Positions 34,826-46,762 of a DNA stretch of 64,000 nucleotides are shown here, piece after piece. The stretch spans positions 170,648,332 through 170,712,331 of the forward strand of contig CM056998.1 of assembly GCA_029891345.1 (NCBI GenBank), read 5' to 3'. How positions within the stretch are numbered: the first letter of the stretch is position 1; the number at the start of each line of letters is the position of its first letter. This DNA comes from Dryococelus australis (taxonomy: Eukaryota; Arthropoda; Insecta; Phasmatodea; Phasmatidae). The position numbers and the translations under genes are program-made. A model generated the notes under the pieces. That model saw only the letters and a program-made list of their open reading frames with translations. It did no database searches and had not been told where the DNA came from.

Positions 34826-35136
34826 CGTTTGAAACAGAAAATCGGCATTTCTAAAGTTGATTTGAAGTGACAATGTTCTGGGAGAGTTTGCAAACAGAAT
34901 GCTTGCATTTATATTTTATATCTAATGGAATTCACTATTTGTACGATATACCACAAATCCTGCAAATCAGAATTGTTTTCAAATTATGACAAACAGAAAA
35001 TATTTGACATTGCATGCACTGCATACTCTAATAACAGCGGCGTAAATAGAGAGGGGCGCTATGGGTGTTGTAACCTCCCCCCTTTTTAAACCATACAGAT
35101 TTCAAATATTAGAATTAAAATTGTCAATAAGCCTTT
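34826..35136 (+). mobile_element. Left half of the interspersed composite repeat
   Basis: Matches the complement of 22664-22985 (GGTGTTGTAACCTCCCCC, ATTAGAATTAAAATTGT, AATAAGCCTTT). The match stops where the gypsy LTR begins and resumes at 41462, so the LTR element inserted into this repeat. Confidence 0.65.
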
Positions 35137-36537
35137 GATGTTAGACAAGGTGTCAGAACGGCAGTAGAGATCTGTCACACATACGGGCAAGCCATTTGAC
35201 ATTTGTCTAATGCGCAAGAGGCTGGCAACTAGTGCCAAGGTGTTGGTCAATAAGAATATTGGTTAGGTTAGGATCAGTGACTGTAGTTTTGGAATCTCGG
35301 TGGAGATAATTACCCAGGGCGCCAGATATTGCCAGGTTGACAGTATTGTGAAGTCGGAGAGCGGCTGTGGACCCGTTCCTCAGAGTCGTTCGGCCGACGA
35401 CCATGGCAAATCCTCCAAGTGCAGTAGTTGTCTCCTCATAGAATAAAAATTAATACTCCCTTACTTGTCGTGTTGTGGGATATCTGGGCTCCCCACACAC
35501 CCATACAAAGCATTGTTACTTATTACGCCGACTCATGACCATTTCAATCATACTTGCACAGTAGGTTACATTTTGTGAAAATTGGCAGGAGAAGGCACAT
35601 ACCTTAAATACCTTGCGGCAACTGGAAATAAATCACATGCGGTAACTCGTCACTGCTACGTTTTATTCAATACATGATTACATTCCCGTCGGGAAAAGCG
35701 TACATTGGGTGTTGCTTACGAACCCGTCAGCTCGGGTAATACTGTGCAAATGACACGTGGTCACATGAAATAATTTAAGTACAATTTAAGCCTACACAGG
35801 CGATGCAATCAATGGGTAGGTGCGAGGTGCGGTGTAATCTCGGACAGCTGAAATACAAAAAAGGTTCCGGTATGCTAATGTAACAATTGCTGTGAAATGA
35901 TTAGTCCAACATAGTCCGAGAGTGCAAAACACAACCCCCAACATGACATGGCACACCTCTCGCAAAGACGAACAACTACTGGTTTTCTCTGTGCTGCATG
36001 CCGGCCGGCTTGGCGGGCTGGTACCCTGCACTGAAATACTTCCTTGAACACAACATTTGCAAATCGGAGATGTGCCCTGGTTGCCGGTTATTATATACTG
36101 CTCCTAAAATTAACCCTGTAAATATTATTCACTATACCAAAACATTGCACTGTGTGGATGATGTGGAGATGAAAGACACGTAAATGAACATTACAGAAAA
36201 TTAAAAAGACACTTAAAAAATACTGATGGTCTTAGTGCTGCGGAGGCAGGCTTCTTTATTGGTCGCGTCCCCTTGTGGGAATTTACCTTGCCCTTTTATT
36301 GCACAAATTATAAAACAGGAATTTCACAGGGTCTATTTTCGGATTCCTGCACCATGCGCATATGGTCGCACTCCCTCTGCTCTGCACCTACATAGTCCCA
36401 TGCCACATTGCACTGCACCTACATAGTCCCATGCCACATTGAACTGCACTTGCGCTCGTAGAGCATGAACACACACTGTATTACGGAACCTGGTGCAGCG
36501 GGTAAACAATCTTAGGGGAAGGCCTCACATGGACACA
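35136..36537 (-). repeat. 3' LTR of the gypsy-like fossil (minus orientation)
   Basis: Aligns along its length with 40079-41461. Shared blocks include GTGTTGGTCAATAAG, TAATTACCCAGGGCGCCAG and GGGTCTATTTTCGGATTCCT. Ends are accurate to about five bases. Confidence 0.75.
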
Positions 36538-38164
36538 TGTAAAATCCCTGATGACAAGACACGCCTCCTTTTGACTGCCCATCATGGACATAGTATGTAG
36601 GGGATTATTGCCAGCCCCCTACATTCTGAAACTGCCGGCTGCTGCTGTCGTTCTGCATGTTATTCCCGTCGCCGTGGTGCTCCGCTGCTCACACAAGTGT
36701 TGCATGCCACAATTGGCCAGCATCGGCACGCTGAGCGATAAACCATGTATGAGTCGCACGTTCCTCCATCGTTGTTGTCACTGCATCTTTCCTCGTGCAC
36801 AACCCCACATAACTGCCATTAGCTAGGTGTACTAGCGACTACTGGGGGGTTGGAGTCACACTGGGTGATTCCCTAGCTGGTGTTGGCACCGTTGTGTCTC
36901 CGCTCGTGCTGTCCTCCTCCACGATTGGGATCCTGTTGACCATAGTCACATCATCTCCTGAGGGACCATCTCCCAGAGGTGTCACCATTGGTGGCAGTCC
37001 CGTATCTCTTCGGGTTGCGCTTGTAGCTGCTGCGCCATCGATCTCCGCGAAGCCGGCCGTTGGATGCACCCTGACTGGAGCCACTGCGCCGGGCGACATC
37101 ATACTTTGGGCATCCACTGCTGGTGGTTCTGGGTCAGGTACTGACCCATATTTTGTGCTTGTTCTCCTCCACTGGGGCTTGTACTCGACGGTGCCGTCGT
37201 GAGCCTCCAGGTCTCGTGCGTCTCCTCTGTACTGTGCGTTCATCTCCCTCTTGCTTGCTGCGTGCATCTTCTCTCTTGCCTATTGCATGCTGTTTTATCA
37301 GATGTTTAGATGGCGTCGGTTCTTGCTGCGATGCGCCCTCCATCTTTCGTGCCGATGTCTTCCTGACACCTTGGAGATGTGCCCTCGTCTGGCATCGGCG
37401 ACATCTGGCACTTGGTGGAGGCCCTTCTGCAGGAGGTGCTGCCCCACTCTCCTCTTCTCTCCTTTGTTTTGTGGGCTCGGCAGCTGTTGCGCCATTGTGA
37501 GTGATGTCATCACCGGCCTCGTTATCGCCGCGAACATCTCCGGGTGACAGATGTATGACGTCTCGGTGATACTTGCTTGTCCCTCTTCCCACACGGACCA
37601 AGTAGGTGGTTGGCCCTAGTCCTTTCTCCTCACTTGCTTACTACTTACATGCTGATTCTTCCGCTCACTTGCATCTGTACATGTTACACTGCTTCCTGCT
37701 TGCTTTCTTTGTATATACAGTACCGCTTCTACTTGCTTACTATTTACACTACCTCCTCTGCTTGCTTGCGTTGTATGTTCAGTATCTCGTTTACTTGCTT
37801 AGATAGTGATGTGAGAAACGACTTGCTGTCTGGAACACTTGTGGTCTGGCTGTCTTGCTGCACTGTACGTCACAACTGCGTGGATCACGGGCAAATTGGG
37901 GGATTGACACCCACCGATTATCTCTGCTCACATAAAAAATGGCATCGTGTATGGAGGGGAGTTATGAGCCCACTGATTAACTCCACATGCACGATGGTGG
38001 CAATGATGTCACTTGCAGAGGGGGGATTGACGACTCACCAATTAACTCCACTTGTGTGAAATTGAAGTTTGGGCTGAGTCGGGCGCATGATGCTGACGAC
38101 GGGATGCGTCAGGAGCACAATGTTGCCAAAACAAACAACGTGATGAATGATTAAAACATGACAT

Positions 38165-38515
38165 GAACTCCCTTCTTACTTGTGGTGCGATGAAAAACGA
38201 AATGTACTCCCTACTACTTGTATTGATATGCATAACGAACTCCCTTCTTACTTGCACTGATATATACTGCGAACTTCCTTCTTACTTGCAGTGATATCTA
38301 CAGTGAACTCCCTTCTTACTTGCAGTGCTATAGCTAAATGAACTCCCTTCTTACTTGCAGTGCTATAGCTAAATGAACTCCCTTCTTACTTGCAGTGCTA
38401 TAGCTAAATGAACTCCCTTCTTACTTGCGTGCTATATACTTAGAGCTCCCTCCACACTTGCATGATGAAACCGAAATGAATGCCCTTCTTAATTGCAGTG
38501 ATATATGTGAGTTTG
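38165..38515 (+). repeat. 35-bp minisatellite in the interior of the gypsy-like fossil
   Basis: Unit GAACTCCCTTCTTACTTGCA plus GTGCTATAGCTAAAT, with about nine copies. The three central ones (about 38296-38410) are nearly identical and the outer ones are diverged. Looser versions of ACTTGCTTACT continue at 37630-37800. Confidence 0.85.
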
Positions 38516-40078
38516 CACAATGTTTACACTTAGGCACGTAGTTGTTAACTACGGGTAAAAACTCTTCTTACTTGTTAAAATCAGAACCAAAAAAAATTGT
38601 GGTGACTGCTCTTCTGTTTCCTGTGCTGTTCTTGCTCTCCTGGCCAGTTAGGAGTTGTGTCGATTCCGTAACTGGATGGTGGAAAAAGATGTGAGTGGTG
38701 TAGGTGCCGGAAAAGACGTGGGAAATATGCAGGGTATTTGTTGTGGAATTACTGGTTTTGGTTGGCAGGCAGAAATTTGTGGTAGGTAAGGTGTCATAGG
38801 TGGGAGTGGTAGAGGTAACAGTAGTAGGGTTTTCAATGGTTGCGAGCTCTGGCTGTGCGGTGTTGGATCATTGACTGCTGTCACGGGGGCCCCACCTGCA
38901 GACATCCTCGACCTTGCAGTGTACTTCCTCGGCTTGCATTCCCTTTTCATCTGTTACTTCACTCTCGATGTGACATACCGTATTTATAATGGTGATGCAT
39001 TTTCCGTCCGTTTGCATTGCTTGCATATTGTTTCCCATGCTGTCTTCTGTTTGGCACACTGAATCATATGGCTGGTTGCCCATGAGTAAGTCGGTTGAAA
39101 TGTTAGTGACCGTGGTCGGTTTCAACTGTCCAACGCACTCGTCGCAAATAAACTGCAATCCAGTTGCTGTGTGTTACTCCATAGGACTCATGCATTCTTG
39201 GTGCACGTGATTATGACACCCCGCACACATGCATGGTGTGGTTCCCGATTTTGTGCATAACAATCTGGGGTAAATTATGGATTTTATTGATACTGTCTTG
39301 CTCTTCTCTGAGGTTGCTGACAATGCAGTTGCTTACCGGGCTGTTCTTATGATCGCACTTGCAAATTGGGTCCCCATTTCGTATCTGTCTACCACATCCA
39401 ATGGTTTTTGACGCAGGTACTGCAGACAGCGATGCCTGCACACCGTACTGCATCTGGCCAGCCGCGGTGGTCTGACAACACTACCACATGAGCGTGGAAG
39501 CGCGATATGCAGAAGTTTCGCGGGAGCACAGCAGTCCTGCACGGCGTGGTCAGGGGTCAACAGACGGCGGGCTCTCAGCTGTTCTGCTCAGTGCATGGCG
39601 GAGAGCATGGGGGGAGGAGTGTTCCTCTTCTTGTTTCTCCTTCTCCCTCCTTGTGGCATGTCACGATGCGGGTGGAGGGGTGGGTTGGCATGTTCGACTA
39701 GCCCCGTCCTTTGTCCCGCTGCTGTGACGTCACGTCATTGTCCTAAGATGGCGGCTCTTTGCCACTTTCTCACCACTACCTCCTTGTGTTCAAGTAATGG
39801 CAGTGCTAAGCAGTTTTGGCGTACTTTCCTCGCCGGCTATGTGCGTCCTCCCTGGCATCGTTGGAGGCGTCTAGAAGGCATCTCGATTCTGTCACGTGTC
39901 GTGCTAGTCGCCTGGCTGACCACGCTATTCCCTCACTGTGGGTAAATATAGGGAAAATGCGGGAAATGCGAGGGAATTTTTTTTTGGGAAATTTGGAAAA
40001 ATTGTTTTGGTGCCGGAAAATGGTAGGAAAGTTGCTCATATTTTGAGATGAGGATTTGCACGAAAGTTGTGCGACATT

Positions 40079-41461
40079 TGACATTAGTCAAGGTGTCGGA
40101 ATGGTGGTAGAGATCTTCCACATGTTACGGCAAGGCATTTGACGTTTGTATAATGTGCAGGAGGCCGACAACTAGTGCTAAAGTGTTGGTCAATAAGTAT
40201 ATTGGTTAGGCGAGGAGCAGTGACTATAGTTTTTGAATCTTGGTGGAGATAATTACCCAGGGCGCCAGATATTGCCAGGTTGACAATATAGTGAAGTCGG
40301 AGAGCAGCTGTGGACTCTTTCCTCAGGGACGATCAGCCGACGACAACTGCAAATTCTCCAAGTGCAGTTGTTGCCTCCTTGTAGTATAAAAGTTAATACT
40401 AACTAAATTACACCCTTACTTGTTTCGTTGTGGGGTATGTGGGCCCCCACATACCCATACGAAACACTGTTACTTATTATGCCGACTCATGACCATTTTA
40501 ATCATACTTGCTCAGTAAGTTACACTTTGTGAAAATTGGCAGGAGAAGGCTCGTACCTTAAATGCATCGTGGCGACTGGAAATAAACCACATATGGCAAC
40601 TTGTTACTGCTGCGATTTATTCAGTACATGATCACATTCCCATCAGGAAATCTTACTTTGGGTGCTGCTTACGAACCCGTAAGTTCGGGTAATACTGTGC
40701 AAATGACACATGGTCACATGAAATAATTTAAGTACAATTTAAGGCTACCCAGGCGATGCAATCAATGGGTAGGTATGAGGGGCAGTGGAATCTCGGACAG
40801 CTGAAATACGAAAAAGGTTCTGGTATGCTAAAGTAACTGTTGCTGTGAAATGATTAGTCCAACATGGTGATGGCTGTCCGAGCACGTGAAACACGAGCCC
40901 CGTCATGATGCAACACAACCCTCGCAAAGACGAACAACTACTGGTTTTCTGTACGCATTGTGCAGGCCAGCTTGGTGGGCCGGCACCCCATGCTGCACTA
41001 CTTCCTTGCACAAAACATTTGCAAATCGGACATGTACCCTGCTTGCCGGTTGCTACATATTGCTCCTAAAATTAGCCCTGTAAATTCATCATACCACAAC
41101 ACTGCACTGTGTGGATGATGTGGAGATGAAAGACACGTAAATGAACATACAGAAAATTACAAAAAGACACTTCGATAACACTGACGGCTTTAGAGCTGCG
41201 GAGGCAGGCGTCTTTATCGGTTCCCTTGCGTGAACTTAACATGCCCTTTTATTATACAAATTAAATAACAAAAATTTCACAGGGTCTATTTTCGGATTCC
41301 TGTTCCACGTGCATGTGGTCGCGCTCCCTCTGCTCTGCACCTGCATTGTTCCTTGTTATACTTCACTGCACTTGTGCTCATAGAGCACGCACACACACTG
41401 CATTATGGAACATGGTGCTGCAGTCAAACGGGCTAAGGGGAAGGGGTCACATGGGCGCACA
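40079..41461 (-). repeat. 5' LTR of the gypsy-like fossil (minus orientation)
   Basis: Counterpart of 35136-36537. On the minus strand it starts TGTGCGCCC, and the leader follows at 40078. A diverged LTR of the same family is recognisable at 49319-50562. Confidence 0.75.
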
Positions 41462-42075
41462 TCAACTTTAATCTCGATAAAATGCTAATTGCTGTAAACG
41501 ATGATGCAAGTTATTAGGCTACATTAATTAGGTAACTTCTGTTTTAATAATTCAGGGAAAAAACAGGGAAAAGTCAGTAAATTTCATATGACAGGGACAC
41601 GTCAAAGAAATATCAGTGAATTTTCCCATAGGTCAGGGATGTTGTAAATACTAGCTACTCTGCAAAATTTGTTAGTTGTGTAAATAGAGGATGATGTAAT
41701 GATGAGCATATGCATTTTTAAATTTCCAATTTTAATTTTGTGAGCTAGCAATAATACATTTTTATCAAATGTCACAGGGCCTATATGTACAAAATAAAGT
41801 ATTTGTGTGTTTGTAATGGGCACTCCTGTGAAATCAATAGCGTGTATCGCGAGAAATGTTGATGAGCTGAATAAAAAATATTGGCCCTGCTGGATTGGCC
41901 TTTTGCAGTATAATTTTATTCAACTTCACTAATAGCATGTTTTCCTTTTCAGTGGTAGAAAAATATGGTATTTGAAGGTTTCGGTTCTGAAAACAGGTCA
42001 GGGACAGTAATAAGATTCTGTCTGGAAAACAGGGAAAATTATGGAATTTCAAAATATAGTTTCAGTGCATACCCT
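41462..42075 (+). mobile_element. Right half of the interspersed composite repeat
   Basis: Resumes the match to the complement of 22664 downward (GATAAAATGCTAATTGCTGT). It includes the CAGGGAAAA segment near 41552 and the GGGCCTATATGTACA and AAATCAATAGCGTGT blocks, and ends near ATACCCTG (42075). Confidence 0.6.
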
Positions 42076-42829
42076 GGTCAACATAGCATATTTAATCGTA
42101 TTTAAGTATAGTATATTGCTTCAGAAATGTTTAATTGGCCCAATGTCTATATTCACTACCTAATTAGCACAGATGCAGTTTTTCGCAAAAAAAATTTTGT
42201 AATTTGCTGTATTTCCGAAATACTTAAACTTAGATTCTCTTTAATAGCTGGCTCATTTTAACTGGTGCTAGTTCTAAGCATCTGCCAGAGAATTATAGAT
42301 GTTTACTCCTAGAGAAACCTAAATTTGGTCTACTAACAAAAAATGATTTCTTATCAAGACAAATGTCTAATAAACAAAGGAACGGTGAAGTTGCGCTCGA
42401 TTTTTATTGAACTGTAGAGGGTGCGGAATATTTTTCACAAAAATAAGTTGACCCTACTTATTGGGCATTGAAAGCATGTGCTTGACCTTTCTTAAAATAT
42501 ATTCGCGTTTTTAGAACGTTTCTATATTGCTTGACACACTGCCTGCAAGATATTTTGACAAGCCGGTATAATCAAGTAATCATTAAGTATATTAATGTAA
42601 ATATTACGACCATTAAAGTACATAAAGATGCAGTATTCGAACTAGACATCTCAAGTTGCGATATCACTTTGCGAGAATCATTATATTACTTTGGTGTAGT
42701 TTAAGAAGTGCAAGTAAATTATAGCTTGATTCTTATATAAATAATGAGCTTACTTTTCTCAAAATAGGTACAGTTAATTTTTAAATAATTTCTAAAAAAC
42801 TTTGATGGAAGGTTAGACTTGTCACCTCG
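42076..42829. other. No gene recognised; segment shared with 47.37-47.44 kb
   Basis: The stretch 42634-42700 (ATCACTTTGCGAGAATCATT) has a close relative at 47370-47440. No coding sequence is seen. Confidence 0.4.
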
Positions 42830-42995
42830 TTGAAAGCAATAATATTAGGCGTGGAACCAGAAACATACACCAGTCGTGAGAAAATTACAAATACACACGT
42901 GCCTTACCTGGGACTCGAACCTAGAAAACCTTGTACCATAAGTTAGTGTGCAATCAACTGCATTACGAAGGTTGGATTCAAGCATTAAATTCGAA
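42830..42995 (-). mobile_element. tRNA-derived SINE
   Basis: On the minus strand CTAGGTTCGAGTCCCAGGTA (near 42920) contains a perfect RNA polymerase III B box. A weaker A box, GTAATGCAGTTGATTGC, lies about 45 bases upstream (near 42960), which is tRNA-like spacing. The tail runs towards 42830. No clean tRNA fold is seen, so it is a SINE rather than a tRNA gene. Confidence 0.5.
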
Positions 42996-44168
42996 TTTAA
43001 TCAGTCTAATGTTTCGAATGGCAGGTTTCAGTGACCTAAAATATTTAGAGGGTCATCATTTTGAAAATATGCGAATGAGCTGCTTCAAACACTTAAGTTT
43101 ACATGGCCTACCATTGCACGTACTACTTGTGTGCAGAATTTGGTAAATATAGGATGATTAGTCCCTGTATCATGACATAAAACCACCATGTCTTTCATGT
43201 GATGGTCTTCACAAATGGTGGATAAAAATGTTTTTTTTTTTTTTATCAAATTCGATGATTGTATACTACATGTATACAAAGTAATGATAAAATCGATTGC
43301 ATAAATTCGTAGATATGGCACATCTACCTAAATTTAATGTATAACCACCATTTTGAACATGTCTGTCACAGTGAAAAAATACTTATAGATATATGTCCTA
43401 TCACAATACCAGTTCCTCGCCAAATTTTAGAACGAATGGGTTGATTGTTTCCTGAGATATTACAAAAACTTTATTTGTATTGTGGGGCTAACTTATAATG
43501 GCAGAGAAATTAAGCTCTGTTTAGACCAATTTGATGGCTGTAATTGATACTGCGAACATACAAAGTTAAGTTAGAAATTGGTTTGTTAATAAAAGATTCT
43601 AAGCTGAAATATTTATAGAGCTACCATTTTGAAATTAGTGCCTGACGTGCTTAAAACATAGCAGTTTAAACCACTTTCTGCAGTGCAAACTGTTTGACCA
43701 ATTTGGTTGGAATCGATCAATTGTTTTCCGAAATATTACATAAAAAATTATTTATTCATGTGACGCTATTTTACACAATGACGGACAAAATATGCTCCGT
43801 GTAAACACAGTTGATAGTTGTAATATCTACTGCCTGCATACAGATAAGTTAGAATTGATTACATGAATGCGACTGTATAACATTCTAAGCTAACTATATG
43901 GCCACCATATAGAAAATAAACTTGTGAGATACCTGAAACATAGACTATAATTGAACATCATCTGAAGCAGTACTACTTGTTTGCCAAAATTCGTATGAAT
44001 CGGCTTAGTTTTATCGAGATATGACATAAAAACATTAATTTTTCTTCATGTGGCAGAAACTAACAAACTGGCTGACAAATATGGCTAAGTTTTGGCACAT
44101 TGATGCATGTAGTAGACACTATGAGCATACAAAATTTGGTCGAAATTGGTTGAATGGTATAATTTATA
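42996..44168 (+). repeat. Degenerate satellite, period about 280-295 bp (first part)
   Basis: A CCACCATTTTGAA anchor recurs near 43056, 43348, 43625 and 43905 (spacings 292, 277 and 280). Each unit also has a CCAAATTTGGT-AATCGG-TT block followed by GAGATATNACATAAAAA. Units are strongly diverged. The array is interrupted at 44168 by a Helitron and resumes at 45224. Confidence 0.75.
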
Positions 44169-45223
44169 TCTATACTAATAATATTTTAAAGAGGTAAAGT
44201 GAGTTTGTTTTTATGTAACGGCTATTCTCGGAAACCACAGGGCCGATTATTATAATTATTTCACTGTTAGAAAGCTACTTCCTTCCAGGTGGACGTAGGC
44301 TATATTTAGTTAAAAAAAAAAATCGTTGAGAAATTCTAAAACTTATCAACCATTTCGGAGAATAATGAGCTACTTGGCTGCTTTAAAAGCATGCTTTACC
44401 AAACCCATAAAAGACAAATTGAAACAATGTGACAAGAAAATGTCGCTAGTTATCTCAGGTAGTTGCAAGTAGTCACAAGTTGCTGCAAGTACTCACATGT
44501 AGTCGAAATCAGTCACAGGTTGTCGGAAGTAGTCATGGGTAGTCGCAAATTGTTGCAAGTGGTCGCAGGTAGTCGTGGGTAGTCGCAAGTAGTAGCAGGT
44601 AGTCGCGGGTAGTCGAAAGTAATCGTATGTAGTCATAGGTAGTCCCAGGTTGTCGCAAGTAGTCGCAGGTGGTCGCGGGTAGTCGTGGGTAGTCACCGAT
44701 AGTCGCAGGTAGTAGCAGGTAGTGACAAGTATTCACAGATAGTCACGGGTAGTCGCAGATAGTCACAGGTAGTCACGAGTAATCACAGATAGTCATGGGT
44801 AGTCGCAGGTTGTCATGGGTAGTCATAGGTTGTCATGGGTAGTCACAGATTGTCATGGGTAGTCATAGATAGTCACAGATAGTGGCAGGTTGTCGCAAGT
44901 TGTCGCAGGTAGTCACAGGTAGTCGCAGGTAGTCACAAGTTGACATAGGTAATCGGGGAGAGTCGCAGGTAGTCGTGGGTAGTCACAGATAGTTGCAGAT
45001 AGTCATATCACAGGTAGTCACAGATTTTTATGGGTAGTCGCTTGTAGTCAAGGGTAATAGCAGGTAGTCACAGGTAGTCGCAGGTTGCTGCAAGATTTTG
45101 CAGGTAGTCACGGGTAGTATCAGGTAGTCAAGGGTTGTCGCAGGTATTCACAGGTAGTCGCATATGTAGGTGTACATTTAAATAACTCTATAAAACCTGA
45201 GTGGAGCGATAGTGGGCTGCTAG
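44169..45223 (+). mobile_element. Non-autonomous Helitron with a minisatellite core
   Basis: It starts TCTATACTAATAATATTTTA (44169), the standard 5' end of insect Helitrons, including the later block GAAAGCTAC...GGTGGACGTAGGCTATAT. It ends GAGCGATAGTGGGCTGCTAG (45223) with the usual CTAG terminus after an imperfect hairpin. It sits between A (44168) and T (45224), as Helitron insertions do. Removing it restores the satellite period (295 bp between anchors at 43905 and 45255). The inside is mostly a 10-bp minisatellite. There is no Rep/helicase, so it depends on another copy. Confidence 0.8.
44457..45167 (+). repeat. 10-bp minisatellite, unit AGTCGCAGGT
   Basis: About 70 copies of AGTCRCAGGT with frequent variants (AGTCATGGGT, AGTCACAGAT, TGTCGCAAGT). 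It lies wholly inside the Helitron. The reverse strand reads as a repetitive frame (DYPRLPATT-like), which is a by-product of the repeat and not a gene. Confidence 0.95.
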
Positions 45224-45660
45224 TACCAAATAAACCTAAAATATTTGTATGGCCACCATTTTGAAATAAGTATCTAAGCAAGTTCAATTAGATACGTTTA
45301 ACTGACCTGTCATAGAATGATTTATTTGTCAAATTTTGTGAAATTGCTATGATAGTCTTCGATATATTATGTAAAATCTTAATTTTTCATTTTAAATTCT
45401 TTCAAATTGTGGTCTAAAAATGTAAACTTCAAAATTTAATGCTTACATGATGTTCTGCGAGCATACAAACTTTGGTTTAAATCGATCTAATGATTCCCGA
45501 GATGTGACATATCACACTATATGTTATAAAATTGCTGTCATTTTGAAAGGAAGTTTTTGGCATTGTCGAAAACCATAAAAGTCATGTGTCCTTGCTAAGT
45601 TTATACTGTATATAAATCAAGTTTGGTTTAATCTGCTCGATGCATTAAAAAATTGAAAAA
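45224..45660 (+). repeat. Degenerate satellite (continuation after the Helitron)
   Basis: Anchors CCACCATTTTGAA near 45255 and GTCATTTTGAAAG near 45538 (spacing 283) continue the array of 42996-44168. Confidence 0.7.
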
Positions 45661-45894
45661 CGGGGGCACAATTAAAATAACAATGAAAAATGTCAAATGT
45701 ATTAGCTCTAATAATTATGTAATGCTTTGATAAAACATAAGATGTCTGGTGTTGAAAAGAAAAACTTCAAAGCATAAATGGCTTATTCTTAAAATATACT
45801 ATAGTTAAATGAAGTTCTTGAATTTTTTGTTATTTCCATTGCCCTAATGTTATCAGGTTATGTACTCAGTGATGTTTGATTTTTGAGGAAAGTG

Positions 45895-46762
45895 GTTTTT
45901 GTGTAAAATATGTCTTTTATTTTTGACGGAAGGATACATGGTCAAAATTGTAAAAACCAAACGGAAATGCACAAAAAGAATGTACACAATGGAAGTTCAG
46001 GTAACAAAACTGAAGGGAGAAGTCAACTGGAACATCTGGAAATTTCAAATTTAGGTAGCAGCAGAAGTAAAAGGCTTTTTAGATGTCACTCATTGACATG
46101 CCTAATGAAGAAGGTAAGTTAAAATATATTTGGGAGGGAAAGGATTCCAAGGTCAAGGAACTAATTGTCTTTAGAATGGAGGAAACTATTGTTCATATTT
46201 TAAATTGCAAACTTCTGCTGAAATGTGGAATAAGCTCTTCTCCATATACGAACAAAACTCTGAAATATCAATTAATTTGCTTTATGAAAAATTCTTTATT
46301 TTTCAATATGACGGAAAAGGGGTAGCTGCTCACATATTTTCTGCTGTAGATATTGTGACAAAACTAAAATCCTTTGGGGAAGAAATCTCAGACCGTCGAG
46401 TTATTACGAAAATACTAATGGCCCTTCCCAGAGAATTCCGACATTTTGTGTTTTCATGGGAATCTTTTGATCCTGTCAGACAAATGTTAAATGAGTTCAC
46501 TTCACGACTTATTATAGATGAAAGTAGGCTGAAAGATACATCTTGTCCACAAAATCAGGCTTTTGCAGCTTTTAAAAGGCATTGCACCATTTGCAATAAA
46601 AGGAACTACAGAAATGAAAAATGTTTTAGAAATAAAACTAATGCAGCAAATAGTAAAAAGACTCTGACTTGTAATTTTTTTAATAAGCCAGCTTACTTTA
46701 AAAAGAATTTTCGTTTTTATTTGAATAAAACTATGGCTAGTGCAGTGACATCAGGAAAGTAA
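45895..46762 (+). mobile_element. Ty1/copia-like gag fragment (fossil)
   Basis: Encodes the copia-type gag: an N-terminal KLKGENWNIWKF-like opening (about 46000), then TSAEMWNKLFSIYEQ, AAHIFSAVDIVTKLKSFGEE and ALPREFRHFVFSWESF, and a zinc knuckle of the CxxC form (about 46580-46640). The part from 46205 is uninterrupted for 185 codons, so this piece is fairly young or well kept. The 5' part is broken. Protease, integrase, RT and LTRs are absent, so it is a gag-only remnant. Confidence 0.75.

Larger units (their letters stand above)
35136..41461 (-). mobile_element. Gypsy-like LTR retrotransposon with two LTRs, internally deleted (fossil)
   Basis: Two LTRs of about 1.4 kb (35136-36537 and 40079-41461) bound a 3.5-kb interior. 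The interior reads on the minus strand: a leader (40078 downward), a gag region with a PHD-like Cys/His finger (about 39.5-38.9 kb), and near 37.6-37.1 kb an integrase C-terminal-like part. Protease, reverse transcriptase and RNase H are not recognisable, so the copy is both internally deleted and broken in many places. The LTRs agree at roughly 83-87 per cent over the parts I aligned by eye, so it is old, probably of the order of ten million years or more. It lies inside an older repeat whose halves flank it. Clean target-site copies were not resolved. Confidence 0.75.

Noticed and set aside
36839-37601. Two overlapping open frames on each strand, tentatively a host gene
   Set aside because: The minus-strand text fits the integrase tail of the enclosing gypsy element. 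The plus-strand frames are its shadow.
38165-38515. 35-bp repeats resembling a CRISPR repeat length
   Set aside because: Units are directly adjacent without unique spacers, inside an LTR element.
42910-42970. tRNA gene on the minus strand
   Set aside because: The B box is perfect, but the A box is weak and no cloverleaf can be drawn, so it is a SINE head.
44457-45167. Regular short repeats that could suggest a CRISPR array or a coding repeat protein
   Set aside because: The unit is 10 bp with no spacers, in a eukaryotic Helitron. The repetitive frames are by-products of the minisatellite.
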